DNA of 64,000 nt from Panopea generosa (Eukaryota > Mollusca > Bivalvia > Adapedonta > Hiatellidae): contig CM055901.1 of the NCBI GenBank assembly GCA_029582155.1, positions 42,805,616-42,869,615 on the forward strand. The letters run 5' to 3'. A model generated the notes under the pieces. That model worked only from the letters and a program-made list of their open reading frames with translations, had not been told where the DNA came from and made no database searches. A program made the position numbers and the translations under genes. How positions within the stretch are numbered: position 1 is the first letter of the stretch; the number at the start of each line of letters is the position of its first letter. Shown here piece after piece: positions 51,598-63,379 of this stretch.

Positions 51598-52845
51598 TGA
51601 TGGAACTGAATAATCATCTCAGTTCTTCTACTCAGTTTACTTCTCAAGTGAATATGTCAGATCATCTTACTCCACGAACGAGACGCTAAGCAATCAGACT
51701 TTTTATTATATGACTTTTACGATGACTTTTGTGAAACAAAACACAAAATCAAAAAATAACATCAACATAATTAGATAGATCAAGTGTTAAATTTTAATTT
51801 AAATATAAACTTTCAGCACTATCTACAATGTATGTTTTGTCATTGTTCCTTCTCAAAAGAATGAACACTTATGGTGGACAATTTACACTTGACTGAGCAG
51901 GTAATGGATACAAGGGTACTGTCAAAGACATGCCAAACAGTAGGACGCCGCCATCTTAATCTGGTTCCCTGTCCTAATATGGTATCCATTCAAAATTTCG
52001 TAGTACGCAGAGGACCAGTCTACCGCATTGTTGGACTCCTGCATATTCATTACAAATATCCTCTATGCCAATGTATATACATACGCCTTAGATGAATCTA
52101 TTGTAAAAATGCAAGTTTTTAACAGCAGACCGACAAGGAACAATTATTCGTATAGAGTATTTACCCCTGCATTGAATATTTGATAATATAGAATAGAGAT
52201 TAATATAATGAATATGCATAGACTCCCGCCAAATAATCACGTAATGAAACAGTCGCTTGTTACATGATAATTTAGCTTCAAATATATCTGTGCATTTTTT
52301 GCAAATGCTGAAGTTCAGGTTTGCAAATGTTTCCTTTCATATCTTTTCACCTGTTTAGATCTTTTTTCTTGCGTTCCGTAAATGCATATGTGTAAAATGT
52401 GTGTATGTATATATATGCAGGTGCTCGTATGTGTTAATCACGTGACAAAAACATCCGGGGATGCGCTAGAAGGAACCTTTTGCTAGGCAAAATCTTGTTG
52501 AACATACAGAATAGAACGTTCTATTTCCAATAGTCGCTAAAAGATTTGCACTCAAATCAAACGTTTATTAGTCCGTAAAAATACGCCGATTTCGGATAGC
52601 TCAGCCTAACGTGGCGTCATGAATACTAATGATCAGTGTGTGATACGGACATGGAAAACATCGGATGCTACGGAACACGTCATTTCACGCTGTAGAGGTT
52701 CTGTTCAAAATACATTGTTTTCATATTTGGTTATATAATTTAAGTATATATTGAACGATATTGATATTAAGAATTTATCAAAGCAACAGTATTTTAGTGT
52801 AGTCCCCACACTTCCCTTTATGAAATCAATAACACAAACGGTTGT
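51598..52845. other. Unassigned sequence
   Basis: The part at about 52440-52700 is richer in CG dinucleotides than its neighbours and contains CACGTGAC and TGACGTG-like motifs, but I cannot assign a function. A 74-codon frame at 51871-52095 shows no domain. Confidence 0.4.
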
Positions 52846-53181
52846 CAGGGGCGTTCCTGGTTAGGTTTTAAGTGTACTCCCGAGGGAGGGTATGGGAGGG
52901 GGTTGTCCCACTAGTACTTGAGGGTGGAGGATGTTGAGGTCCTCCCTCGGGATTCTTTCTTTAAATGAACTGCAAATGAGTAGTTTTAAGCGACTTTTAC
53001 ACGGACTGTAAAGTTATTCAAGTTGCTCGAAACAAAGCGTTTTTTATCTCTTAAAGCATGGGCCCTCTTACCCCATACATACCATTGGGCTTCATTTTGT
53101 TAACCTTTTTTATATGTTCCACATTCAATTCTGAGTTATACGCCCTACGGGCGTAGAGGAATATGCCTAGGAAAGCCCCTG
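52846..53181. mobile_element. MITE with CAGGGGC terminal inverted repeats
   Basis: The left end reads CAGGGGCGTTCCTGG and the reverse complement of the right end reads CAGGGGCTTTCCTAG (13 of 15). GTTGT lies directly outside both ends. CAGGGGC-type termini occur in hAT elements, whose usual target duplication is 8 bp, so the 5-bp flank match leaves the superfamily open. The 336-bp interior is non-coding and includes a GAGGGAGG/CCTCCCTC inverted pair. Confidence 0.7.
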
Positions 53182-54399
53182 GTTGTTTGTTTTGCACTTG
53201 TTTAAAAACTGATTGTGATATATAAACAATGTAGTACTTTTCGTTTCTTTACATTGCATACTCAGTAAATGAACGTATGTTATTACGTCAGGAATCAAGA
53301 ATTAGGTTGGTGAAGTATGTAACCAACATGAATGACTCAAACAACGTTTTTTCTTTGTTTCATACCTAACACCCAAGCGTGCATGGCCAAATTGAATATA
53401 CATACTATACCAATGTCCCATGAAACAGTGAAAATGTTATCAAATCATGATACAGATCGTAGTACTTGTAAGAACGCTTTGCAAGCAGATCGAACAATGC
53501 AAACGCACGTTTTAATGCAGCTTGGAAAGTCATCAAACGTTTTTACGTATGATATTTGTTCTTTAATTACAGTGATATGTCTTACACCATGATACACTTG
53601 ACAGGTGATGGGGAAGGGGGGGAAATTAACATAATTATTAGATAAAATTGAAGTACTGTTATTAATATTCGTTCAAAAATACAAATATATATATTAATAA
53701 TTAATAATATAAAAGTATACCTAGAAAGACACCACAAACTTGAGGAACCCCTCTCCTTCCCAAACCATTGCATCTGTCGAAAATGCCTTCAAGAAAATCT
53801 GATACCCATTTACTATTCGTACAATCTATGATGCAGTCATACGAATAACGTATCAGAAACGTTTCCGTGAATGAAGAATGTGCATGTTTAAATGTTGATT
53901 GATTGTCCTCACTGCCTTCTCAGTGGCATGCAATTTAGAAGAATTATTAGTCGTGGAAACGCTAATTAAAATCAAGCATCGTTTGAGAAGGTCGATGTTT
54001 CGTCTCAAAAAAATCGGATGTCTTTTAATAATTTCCTATTGATGTTTCTGATCAGTTAACGTTGCTCATATTTCTAACTATGAATGATATAGTAAGATGT
54101 GTCAAAATGTGCTGCTCAAACGATTATAGCGGACAAGCCTTATGAATTTGCTTTATCAGTTTTGTTCTAATTATTTATACAGCGAATTCTATTAATACTT
54201 GTTTTCATATTGCAAAACATTGCCAAAGTTAATACAAATGCGCGATAAAAATATTAAGAAAACAGTAATTTCAGACAATTTGCTTACAATAGGAGTTTTG
54301 AAAAGCTTCTATTTTCACAAACACATTCAATAAAATCGTGTTTTCTGTCTTCCTCTGTAATTGCTTAGTTAATATTACAACAACGGTTTTACTGGGGAT
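53182..54399. other. Unassigned sequence
   Basis: An 86-codon frame (53332-53592) has no recognisable domain or splice context. Nothing else was recognised. Confidence 0.4.
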
Positions 54400-56707
54400 G
54401 TTGTAAGACATCTCGTTGTACTTGACTCGGTGTTGTTGTCATGTTGATTGCTTGGAATTATGCAGCTATGTCCGTGATGCTCGAGACTAGAATGTTGCTT
54501 AACCTCTGCTGGTGGTCATGAGTGGTTGCATGTTTACGTGACGTGCACTTGACTCGGTGTTGTCGTCCTGTTGATTGCTTGGAATTATTCAGCTCTGTCC
54601 GTGATGCTCGAGACTTGAATACTGCTGAATCCTCTGCTGGTGGTCATGAGTGGTATGCATGTTTACGTGACGTGTACTTAACTTGGTGTTGTTGTCCTTT
54701 TGATTGCTTGGAATTATACAGCTCTGTCCGTGATGCTCGAGACTAGAATATTGCTGAACCCCTGCTGGATGTCATTTCTGGTATGCATGTCTACGTGACG
54801 TGTACTTGACTCGGTGTTGTTGTCCTGTTGATTGCTTGGAGTTATGCAGCTATGTCCATGATGTTCGAGATTAGAACATTGCTGAAACCCTGCTGGTTGT
54901 CATGAGTGGTATGCATGTTTACGTGACGTGTACTTAACTCGGTGTCGTTGTCCTGTCGATTGCTTGGAATTATGCAGCTATGTCCGTGATGCTCGAGACT
55001 AGAATATTGCTGAAACCCAGCTGGTGGTCATGAGTGGTATGCATGTTTACGTGACGTGAACTTGACTCAGTGTTGTTGTCCTGTTGATTGCTTGGAATTA
55101 TGCAGCTTTTTCCGTGATGCTCGAGACTAGAGTATTGCTGAACCTCTGCTGGTGGTCATGAATGGTACGCATGTTTACATGACGTGTACTTGACTAGGTG
55201 TTGTTGTCCTGTTGATTGCTTGGAATTATTCAGCTATGTTCATGATGCTCGAGACTAAAATATTGCTGAAACCCTGCTGGTGGTCATGAGTGATATGCAT
55301 GTTTACGTGTTGGTACTTGATTCGGTGTTGTTATCCTGTTGATTGCTTGGAATTATGCAGCTATGTCCGTGGTGCTTGATACTTGAATATTGCTGAAAAC
55401 CTGCTGGTGGTCATTACTGGTATGCATGTTTACGTGGCGTGTACTTGACTCGGTGTTGTTGTCCTGTTAATTGCTTGGAATTATGCAGCTTTGTCCGTGA
55501 TGCTCGAGACTAGAATATTGCTGAACCTCTGCTGGTGGTCATGAGTCGTATGCATGTTTACGTGACGTGTACTTGACTCGATGTTGTGATCCTGTTGATT
55601 GCTTGGAACTATGCAGTTCTGTCCGTGGTGCTCGAGACTAGATTATTGCTGAACCCCTGCTGGTGGTCATGAGTGGTATGCATGTTTACGTTTTGGTACT
55701 TGACTCGGTGTTGTTGTCCTGTTGATTGCTTGGAATTATGCAGCTATGTCCGTGATGCTCGAGACTAGAATATTGCTGAACCCCTGCTGGTGGTCATGAG
55801 TCATGCATGTTTACATGTTGGTACTTGACTCGGTGTTTTTGTCCTGTTAATTGCTTGGAATTATGCAGCTATGTCCGTGATGCTCGAGACTAGATTATTG
55901 CTGAACCTCTGCTGGTGGTCATGAGTCGTATGCATGTTTACGTGACGTGTACTTGACTCGGTGTTGTTATCTTGTTGATTTCTTGAAATTATGCAGTTAT
56001 GTCCGTGATGCTCGAGACTAGAATATTGCTGAACCTCTGCAGGTGGTCATGAGTGGTATGCATGTTTACGTGACGTGTACTTGACTCGATGTTGTGATCC
56101 TGTTGATTGCTTGGAATTATGCAGCTTTGTCCGTGATGCTCGAGACTACAATATTGCTGAACCTCTGCTGGTGGTCATGAGTCGTATGCATGTTTACGTG
56201 ACGTGTACTTGACTCGATGTTGTGATCCTGTTGATTGCTTGGAATTATGCAGCTATGTCCGTGATGCTCGAGACTAGAATATTGCTGAACCTCTGCTGGT
56301 GGTCATGAGTCGTATGCATGTTTACGTGACGTGTACTTGACTCGGTGTTGTTATCCTGTTGATTGCTTGGAATTATGCAGCTATGTCCGTGATGCTCGAA
56401 ACTAGAATATTGCTGAATCTCTGCAGGTGGTCATGAGTGGTATGCATGTTTACGTGACGTTTACTTGACTCGGTGTTGTTATTCTGTTAATTGCTTGGAA
56501 TTATGCAGCTATGTCCATGATGCACGAGACTAGAATATTGCTGAACCTCTGCTGGTGGTCATGAGTGGTATGCATGTTTACGTGACGTGTACTTGACTCG
56601 GTGTTGTTGTCCTGTTGATTGTTTGGAATTATGCAGCTATGTCCGTGATGCTCGATACTAGAATATTGCTGAACCCCTGCTGATCGTCATGAGGTGTATG
56701 CATGTTA
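54400..56707. repeat. 128-bp satellite-like array, ~18 copies
   Basis: Each unit runs GGTATGCATGTTTACGTGAC, GTGTACTTGACTCGGTGTTG, a GTCCTGTTGATTGCTTGGAA core, ATTATGCAGCTATGTCCGTG, ATGCTCGAGACTAGAATATT, GCTGAACCTCTGCTGGTGGT and CATGAGT. Variant groups recur (for example GTTTTGGTACTTGACT and GATGTTGTGATCCTG), implying block duplications. The unit is not a multiple of three, and no frame runs through it. Confidence 0.95.
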
Positions 56708-57052
56708 CTGAACCCCTGCTGGTGGTCATGAGTGGTATGCATGTTGCTGAACCCGTGCTGGTGGTCATGTGGTATGCATGTTGCTGAACCCCTGCTGGTG
56801 GTCATGAGTGGTATGCATGTTGCTAAACCCCTTTTGGTGGTCATGAGTGGTATTCATGTTGCTAAACCCCTGCTGGTGGTCATGAGTGGTATGCATGTTG
56901 CTGAACCCCTGCTGGTGGTAATGCGTGGTATGCATATTGCTGAACCCCTGCTGCTGGTCTTGAGTGGTATGCATGTTGCTGAACCTCTGCTGGTGGTCAT
57001 GAGTGGTATGCATGCTGCTGAACCCCTGTTGAGGTCATGAGTGGTATGCATG
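56708..57052. repeat. 39-bp array derived from the 128-bp unit, ~9 copies
   Basis: The unit GGTATGCATGTT plus GCTGAACCCCTGCTGGTGGT plus CATGAGT equals the two ends of the neighbouring 128-bp unit with the middle 89 bases removed. The join falls at a shared TT. It follows the long array without a gap. Thirty-nine is a multiple of three, which explains the long repetitive frames on both strands. Confidence 0.9.
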
Positions 57053-57320
57053 TTTCTTTAACCCTCGGGGAAAATCGTACCTGTTATCTCTTATTTGGGT
57101 TTTTTTGTTCCCCCAATATATCCTTTAATCTGATAAATCGTATAAGAGTATGTTATTTAAGGATACAAATTATAGTCTGTTTCTTTTAATTTTTTTTTAA
57201 TTTCAATCACTGAAAAGTGATCCATTTAATCACCCCGTAATAGGTCTGTGAGGGTCGGGGTGGGCCATCCCTCAACAAACCGTACAAATATATGTATCAG
57301 TCAAGTTGTAACATACATTC

Positions 57321-57381
<61 letters not shown>

Positions 57382-58249
57382 TGAAAGGATAAAGAAAGCA
57401 TATATTTTGTTTTTTAAAATTATTTCATTATTGACTATGTTTAATCATGTGATGGAAAATGAACTGATTTTTTCTTAATGTTTTGCTTTGAAATGAATTA
57501 AATGTTTGTTTTTTTATTCAACAATATTACGAAATATAAATATACAAAATTTATATGCATACATTTATTGTTCCTTGACCTGCCGACGTTGATAGGTATG
57601 TATATACATATATACATTAATCTTAAAGGGACACACCAGTTTCAACAAATTATAGACTGTAGCTCGAGCTAAAACAAAAATCAAACAGAAATAAAATATA
57701 ATTTGACACAGCAGATGATAGTATAAGAAAATTATGTTGTCTAATAACTTCAGGATATTTTTCTCTCTTAAGTCTATAGTGGCTGGCTTAGTGTAGGACC
57801 TTACTAAACATTAAATATGTATTTTGGTGTATTCCTTTTTACAGAAAAGATATAGTGGCAAAATAACATGAATTTTATTATATTGGGGTTGTTTTTGTGT
57901 GTTTATATTTATTAGAGGTATCTATAATTGGAATGGTTTATAAACACATGGTGTTTATTGAAAGCCAGGAGAAGACATCAAAAAAAAAATCAAAGATACC
58001 TTAGTTCATTTTATATATTCTAGTAAAATTTAACTATATTTGAGAATCAGAAAACACAAAAGAATCACCTATTTCTTAAATTTTATAAAACATGTGTTTT
58101 CAGTTTTTTGTTTGTTTGAATATTAGTGTAATATATTTCTCATTTGCATATATTTCATAGAAAATGTGGCTGTTTAAGATAAAATGTTGCTTAATAGAGG
58201 TGACCATTAACACAGGTTTTGCTGTACTATATAGTGTGATGTTGAATTA
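57053..58249. other. AT-rich sequence with a microsatellite and a possible MITE end
   Basis: An (AT)n microsatellite with one TA inversion lies at 57320-57377. At 57626 TTAAAGGGACACACCAGTTT resembles the left end of TTAA-type MITEs I recall from bivalves, but no matching right end was found. Confidence 0.5.
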
Positions 58250-58500
58250 TACTTCCGTGATGGTACTGATTTTGGTGGCGAGTTCATTGTTTTGGTCGTA
58301 GGTTCGAATCACGCTCGCGCCAAAAACGTATATATGAGTAAGCTTGCCGGATACATGAGGAAGGACGGTAGTTCTACTCAGATTCATTCTAAGGTCTCCC
58401 TCTATTAATACAAAGTTGATATGCCATATATAACCTGTGTTGAAAATGGCGATACACCCGATTATCAATATAAATATCCAGGTGGACATGCAATTTTAAG
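58250..58500 (+). repeat. tRNA-derived SINE
   Basis: Box B (GGTCGTAGGTTCGAATCACG) lies at about 58294-58315. It is followed by a body with AAGCTTGCCGGATACATGAG, GACGGTAGTTCTACTCAGA and TACAAAGTTGATATGCCATA. The 80-codon minus-strand frame here is a shadow. Confidence 0.6.
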
Positions 58501-58644
58501 TATTTTAATACTGATTCGGTATCCACGACAATGTGAAGCTTTCAAGTGGAATCGGTAAATATGAGGATTATGAGAGAAGGTAGGTACACACGGGAAATCA
58601 GACTGAATATAAACACCCACAGCGGTGTTTTATTCCCAGCTGTA

Positions 58645-58975
58645 GGTTTGTGGTATGATGTTTAGCGTTGCTTTCAACAATTTTTCAGATGGCGACGTTG
58701 TCCTACTTGAGACAGTATTCAATCGCTGCCAAACTGGGGAATTATGCCGCAGACGCATGCGATGTAATCACATCCTTCACATTATACTGGTGACACTGGA
58801 CCGACCAGACTTAGCGCTATCCTATATAATAGCCTATAAGTATCTGCCGAGCGCCAGGCGAGCAAACGACTAATAACACTTTTCAACTCTTTGTGATATG
58901 AACAGGCCAGGGATCGAATCCATGTCTTTTTACATGCAAGGCTGATGCTCTACTACTACACCTCAACAGCAGTAC
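58645..58975 (-). repeat. SINE, same family as 59093-59405
   Basis: On the minus strand, box A GGTGTAGTAGTAGAGCATC and box B CATGGATTCGATCCCTGG are followed by a body ending GTTGAAAGCAACGCTAAACA. Its middle is more diverged than in the plus-strand copy. Head-to-head with the SINE at 59093. Confidence 0.75.
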
Positions 58976-59092
58976 CCAATGGGTTTGTGATGTCTCTTGT
59001 GTGATTTTGTCCGTGAACGAAGTAATGAAGTGAGGGTGAACTTTGAATGTTCAATCTCATTTTTGACACATAATGTCTTACTTTTGAAACAC

Positions 59093-59405
59093 CGCAGCGG
59101 GGTCTAGTGGTAGAGTGTCCGTCTCGCATGCAGAATGTCGTTGGTTCGATCCGCGGCTGGGTCATACCAGATACTTGAAAATTGATACTAAAAGCTTCCT
59201 CGCTTGGTGTTCAGTATAGTTCAAGATAGTTCTGGGGCTGGTCGGCTCGATGTCAATATAATGTGACTGGGTGGGGTATCATACCATATATCTGGGGCAT
59301 GTTACTCCAGTGTGGCAGCGCTTATATATTGTTTCAAGTACACACGATCGTGATATGAAGGAAAGACTGTTGAAAGTGACGCTTAACACCACACAGCCGA
59401 CCAAT
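59093..59405 (+). repeat. Full-length tRNA-derived SINE
   Basis: A tRNA-like head has box A GGGTCTAGTGGTAGAGTGTC and box B GTTGGTTCGATCCGCGG. The body has GTCGGCTCGATGTCAATATA, ATGTGACTGGGTGGGGTATC, ACTCCAGTGTGGCAGCGCTT and GTTGAAAGTGACGCTTAACA. The 3' body matches 49980-50175. The intact boxes suggest a relatively young copy. Confidence 0.85.
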
Positions 59406-59936
59406 ATCTTACTTTGAATAATCTATGATAAAATAGAGGGTTATACTTCGGTAATTATAAAACATATACACAATACGCAGGATGTGTTTTGTATAGAACA
59501 TTACTCTGACTAGATAATGAAAATTGATAATAATTATTTTATTCCTCATTCGTCAAAATCACGTGATTATTTTATGCCAGATAAGGATTATTACATATCT
59601 CATATGCCTCATTTTCTCGAAGATAAAATCTAAAGAATGTCTAGCTCATGGAGAGAAAATAATTATCCTTCTTTAGATATATGACTCAATCTGATATTTA
59701 TATTTCTTGATATCAAACAATTCACTGTTTAAACTTTATGCATCTTAATAGAAATAAATCTGACGTTTGTTTTTATAAACTTGTGAAATATAACAGTTTA
59801 AAATATAATTATTTGTGATAGTTTGACATTTCCATTTTCTAAACTTTGCCCAGTCTGAAGTGTAAGTTTCCTGAAAAATGCCAGTCTCTTTTGGAATTTA
59901 TATGAAGTTTTGTTGTAATAAGGCAAAGGATATCAC
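59406..59936. other. AT-rich sequence with a possible small inverted repeat
   Basis: GATAATAATTATTTTATTCC at about 59528 and GAGAAAATAATTATCCTTC at about 59653 are partly complementary and could bound a short MITE. The evidence is weak. Confidence 0.35.
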
Positions 59937-62652
59937 GTAATAATTCCAATCTCAGTATCATATATGTATTCAAAGCATTTTCATTGGACAACAGCAATTT
60001 TTTAAAGACTTTTATTTTTCGATAAAACCCTGGAGCCGGACTACTTTTACGTTTCTTGCATAAACAAAGTAGCATCGACATTTTGATGGTCGGTTTAACA
60101 ATATACGAACTTAAATGACGTTCACAACGGTTCCACGCTTATTTAAATAATAAAATACAACAATAACAAATGTTAGATCTAGTCCTAGCTGTTTTATTCG
60201 GTTTGTTGTTTTAAAGATTTCTTTGGTTCAGCGATTTAACCGGGCGTCACAACCAGACCATAAGTTGTTTGAGAAACAAAGAAGTAGGTCGCAAAATGTT
60301 AAGATTTGAGATGTGTACCATTGAACCATTGTACCATTGGCTTACCGAACGTGAATGCTAGTCGTTGATAAACATTTCCAAAGACCAATTAATTCGAGAG
60401 GAAAAATGAAATAAAAACATGTACATGTAGTTGAAGTTCAGAAGCAGACGATTGTGAGACAATGTAAATACCAAACCTTGCACGTAAAAATCGTTTAAAA
60501 CGTTCCAAATTCGGATTCTCCATGAATGAGCGTGGATTTATATGACCTTCGTAAATATTGACACATTTTTTAAAAACAAGCGTGTAGACAAAAACTAAAC
60601 AACGACGTCAGCATCTACACAGTGTGGTATTTCCAGGAATTATTGATTTTTTATTTATCTAAATCGACAGATAAAAGGCGGGTGTATAATTTTTTAACCG
60701 CAAAATATTTCGTCATTTTACAATAAACAAACTTATGTTACAGAGTTCATCTGATAATAGGCCTCTCTCAAATTATATGCATGTCAGACATTCCATTATC
60801 CAAGCGAGGTTAGGAGCTCATCACACTACCAGCTGATTAGTAGACGACTATAACTACATGTACATAGGAAAATGGCTACACCCCTATCAAATAAACAAAT
60901 TGTATAAAGCAAAGTAAGGCGAGATGGAAGACTACATTGCTATGTAAGTTATCATGTTTACATATCAATATATTATTTAAATATCTTATTATTGTTTGTT
61001 TTTTATTTGAAATAAATACATTCTTTAAAAACACTTATTTTTTTCTTTAATATATGCATAAACCGCAGCATGTAACGACACATATGTTATATAAAGAAAG
61101 AGAAGTGAAACAATTTGTGTTACCGTATTACGCCTTATAAATATAATTTTATGGACATGTGAACATAGTATAATATAACAATGTATTGTCAATATTTTAG
61201 AATATTGAATTATATTTGTATCTTTCATTATAGGGTGGAAATGGGCTGTATGAATAAATCGAGCACTGTAAACCAGAAGATAGAACCAGCACTGTAAACC
61301 AGAAGAATCCAATCCAATCAAAAGTATATTGATATGCTGGAGAACATTGAGAACATATGGAAACATGATGACAAAGACACAAAAAAGTCAGAAATATAGT
61401 CCCCATAAATTGGTACACCTGTAAAGTATATGTTTGCAGGACTGCACTTGACAATCTGGAAAATGTATTACTCTCACTACTATATGACTACATACACAAA
61501 CAATCAGCTTCAGTTGGGTCTACTCTGCTTCTGTCTGTACAACTGATATGTAAAGTAAAGTATAAGCTTTATTTTAATGTAGACATTGTTTTGAGACATA
61601 CTTGTAATAAGATGAGTTCGAACATGTATATTGAGTAAATAAAACGTTAATTGCTTTTATTTTATGTGTTTCTTTTTCATTATTTCTCTGTAATCTGTTA
61701 CATCCCCTATTGTGTCATATCCCCTCCCCCCATATTATTTTTGTTTTATAAAAAAAAGAATAGAAGGATTTGAACAAAAATAAAATTGTTAACTGTTCTA
61801 ACACTTATATGAGTACACTTGGTAAGGCACAAACATTCATGGAACCTGACATTATACAGACGGTTTGTATCCCTTCTAAATCACTTTCAAAGAGAGGTGT
61901 TAACTAGCATTAATCTTCAAGAATGATTACACCGGTCAGGTGTAAATTAATTGATTTACAGCAGACCCTTTCCCCCATCCACTACACCCCTGAGAATTTG
62001 TAAATACATTCAGTTATCAGATCATAAAACATGGTTTAACCAGTATAGCAAGACACATGCTGAATGATATAAAAACTTAACTTTCATATTTTGAACTACT
62101 TAAATCAACAATTAAATATTGTATTTTGACCTTTACGTTAATTAAACTGTGAACAAATTTAAATTAACAAATGTAGTCAGAATTATATCTCAATTATTAT
62201 CCGAGATAGTCATGTAATCTCTATGTACGCTAGTGTTGCTGTAAGATAGGACCTGCTCCTAACCTCGTTTTGGTATAGATATGCATGTTCATGAGATAAT
62301 ATTAAGAATGGTCTATGGAAGCAAAAACCGTTACGATATTACTGGATATTAGATCTAGAGAATGTGATGTCAACCAGGACAGAGATGATGTATTCTTACG
62401 CGTTTACTTTGCAGCGTATAATTACTTTTCTTTTGCTTTTTTCATTCACTTGAGGCGTCTCAGATTAAATATAATCATCAGGATTAGAATTATAAGGATT
62501 AAATTCATTTTTTTATGTGTTTTTTATGCATGCGTAAAGAATGTCGAATCATGCACAAATCTGACATAAAGCCTTTTGGACTTTGTTTGCTTTGTGCGTG
62601 ATTCGACATTCTTTACACATGCATAAAAACTACGAAAAATGAATTTAATCCT
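59937..62652 (+). mobile_element. Foldback-ended DNA element, copy 2 (split)
   Basis: Nearly the whole of the element at 15861-16990 is present here in the opposite orientation, in two parts: 59937-60761 and about 62316-62652. The second part ends in the same long hairpin (arms around 62495-62565 and 62575-62652). Summing the parts gives about 1.16 kb, matching copy 1. No transposase is recognised, and the frames seen in each copy are not equivalently conserved, so the element looks non-autonomous. Confidence 0.8.
60762..62315. mobile_element. ~1.55-kb TIR element inserted in the foldback element
   Basis: Its limits are defined by comparison with the uninterrupted copy at 15861-16990. GCGAGGTTAGGAGC lies about 42 bases inside the left limit, and its inverse GCTCCTAACCTCGT lies about 47 bases inside the right limit. 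The outer segments are imperfect inverted repeats. The interior has minus-strand frames up to 113 codons (61025-61454) with no recognised domain. Target duplication was not resolved. Confidence 0.65.
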
Positions 62653-63348
62653 ATAATAAAATGCTGTTGTATAAATAACATTTGGACTTTACCTTAAAAA
62701 ATAGTTATTGTCTATTAATTAATTAATCAAATGAGCCAGTGTGAATCTGCATTTCTACGTTGTATTTGTTAGAGAGTTACCCGGTTGTATTAGTAGGAGA
62801 ATAGCCATGATTGAATACTTGTATGTGCGCTATCACGTCTTATGATATGACCAAGGGAAGAGTTGGGTTCTGTGCTGAAGATTCCCAGTGGCGTACTTTG
62901 TTACTGACCGTTACGTGGATGTGGCCACTGTTGTCACTTCTAATCTATGAATTTATTGTTCTTTAATTATTGCATGGTTTAATTCTGCTACTGATGCATT
63001 GTTGGTCGGGTCCTTCGAATGCCACATCTTGTGTTGTTTATATAGTTATTGTTCTCACAACAGCAAATGTAGGAACTGCAAACCGCACTTTGATTTTTGT
63101 TATACTTTTTTATTTAATAGAATTTATAACAACCAAAATATTTTCTGTACTAGTTGATAGTGCATTAGCAGCACTGCTGAATAATGTAACGATATTACTA
63201 CAGAGATACGGACGATGATTATTTTTTAAAATGGAAAGATCTAAGTAACAATTTACGGATGTACTTCTGCAGTAGCCTAGTAGCACAGTATGTGGCGGAC
63301 TGTCGTTCTGTTGCAGAAGTCATCTTATCATTATCAACTGTAGCAACT

Positions 63349-63379
<31 letters not shown>

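Noticed and set aside
56629-57051. Repetitive His/Thr/Met-rich and Met/Val-rich frames on both strands
   Set aside because: They follow from the 39-bp unit length. The unit derives from a 128-bp satellite that is not coding.
58655-58873. 72-codon plus-strand frame as a gene
   Set aside because: It is the antisense of a SINE body.
59093-59165. Possible functional tRNA gene
   Set aside because: Only promoter boxes A and B are convincing. The arms do not fold into a full cloverleaf by eye, and a SINE body follows.
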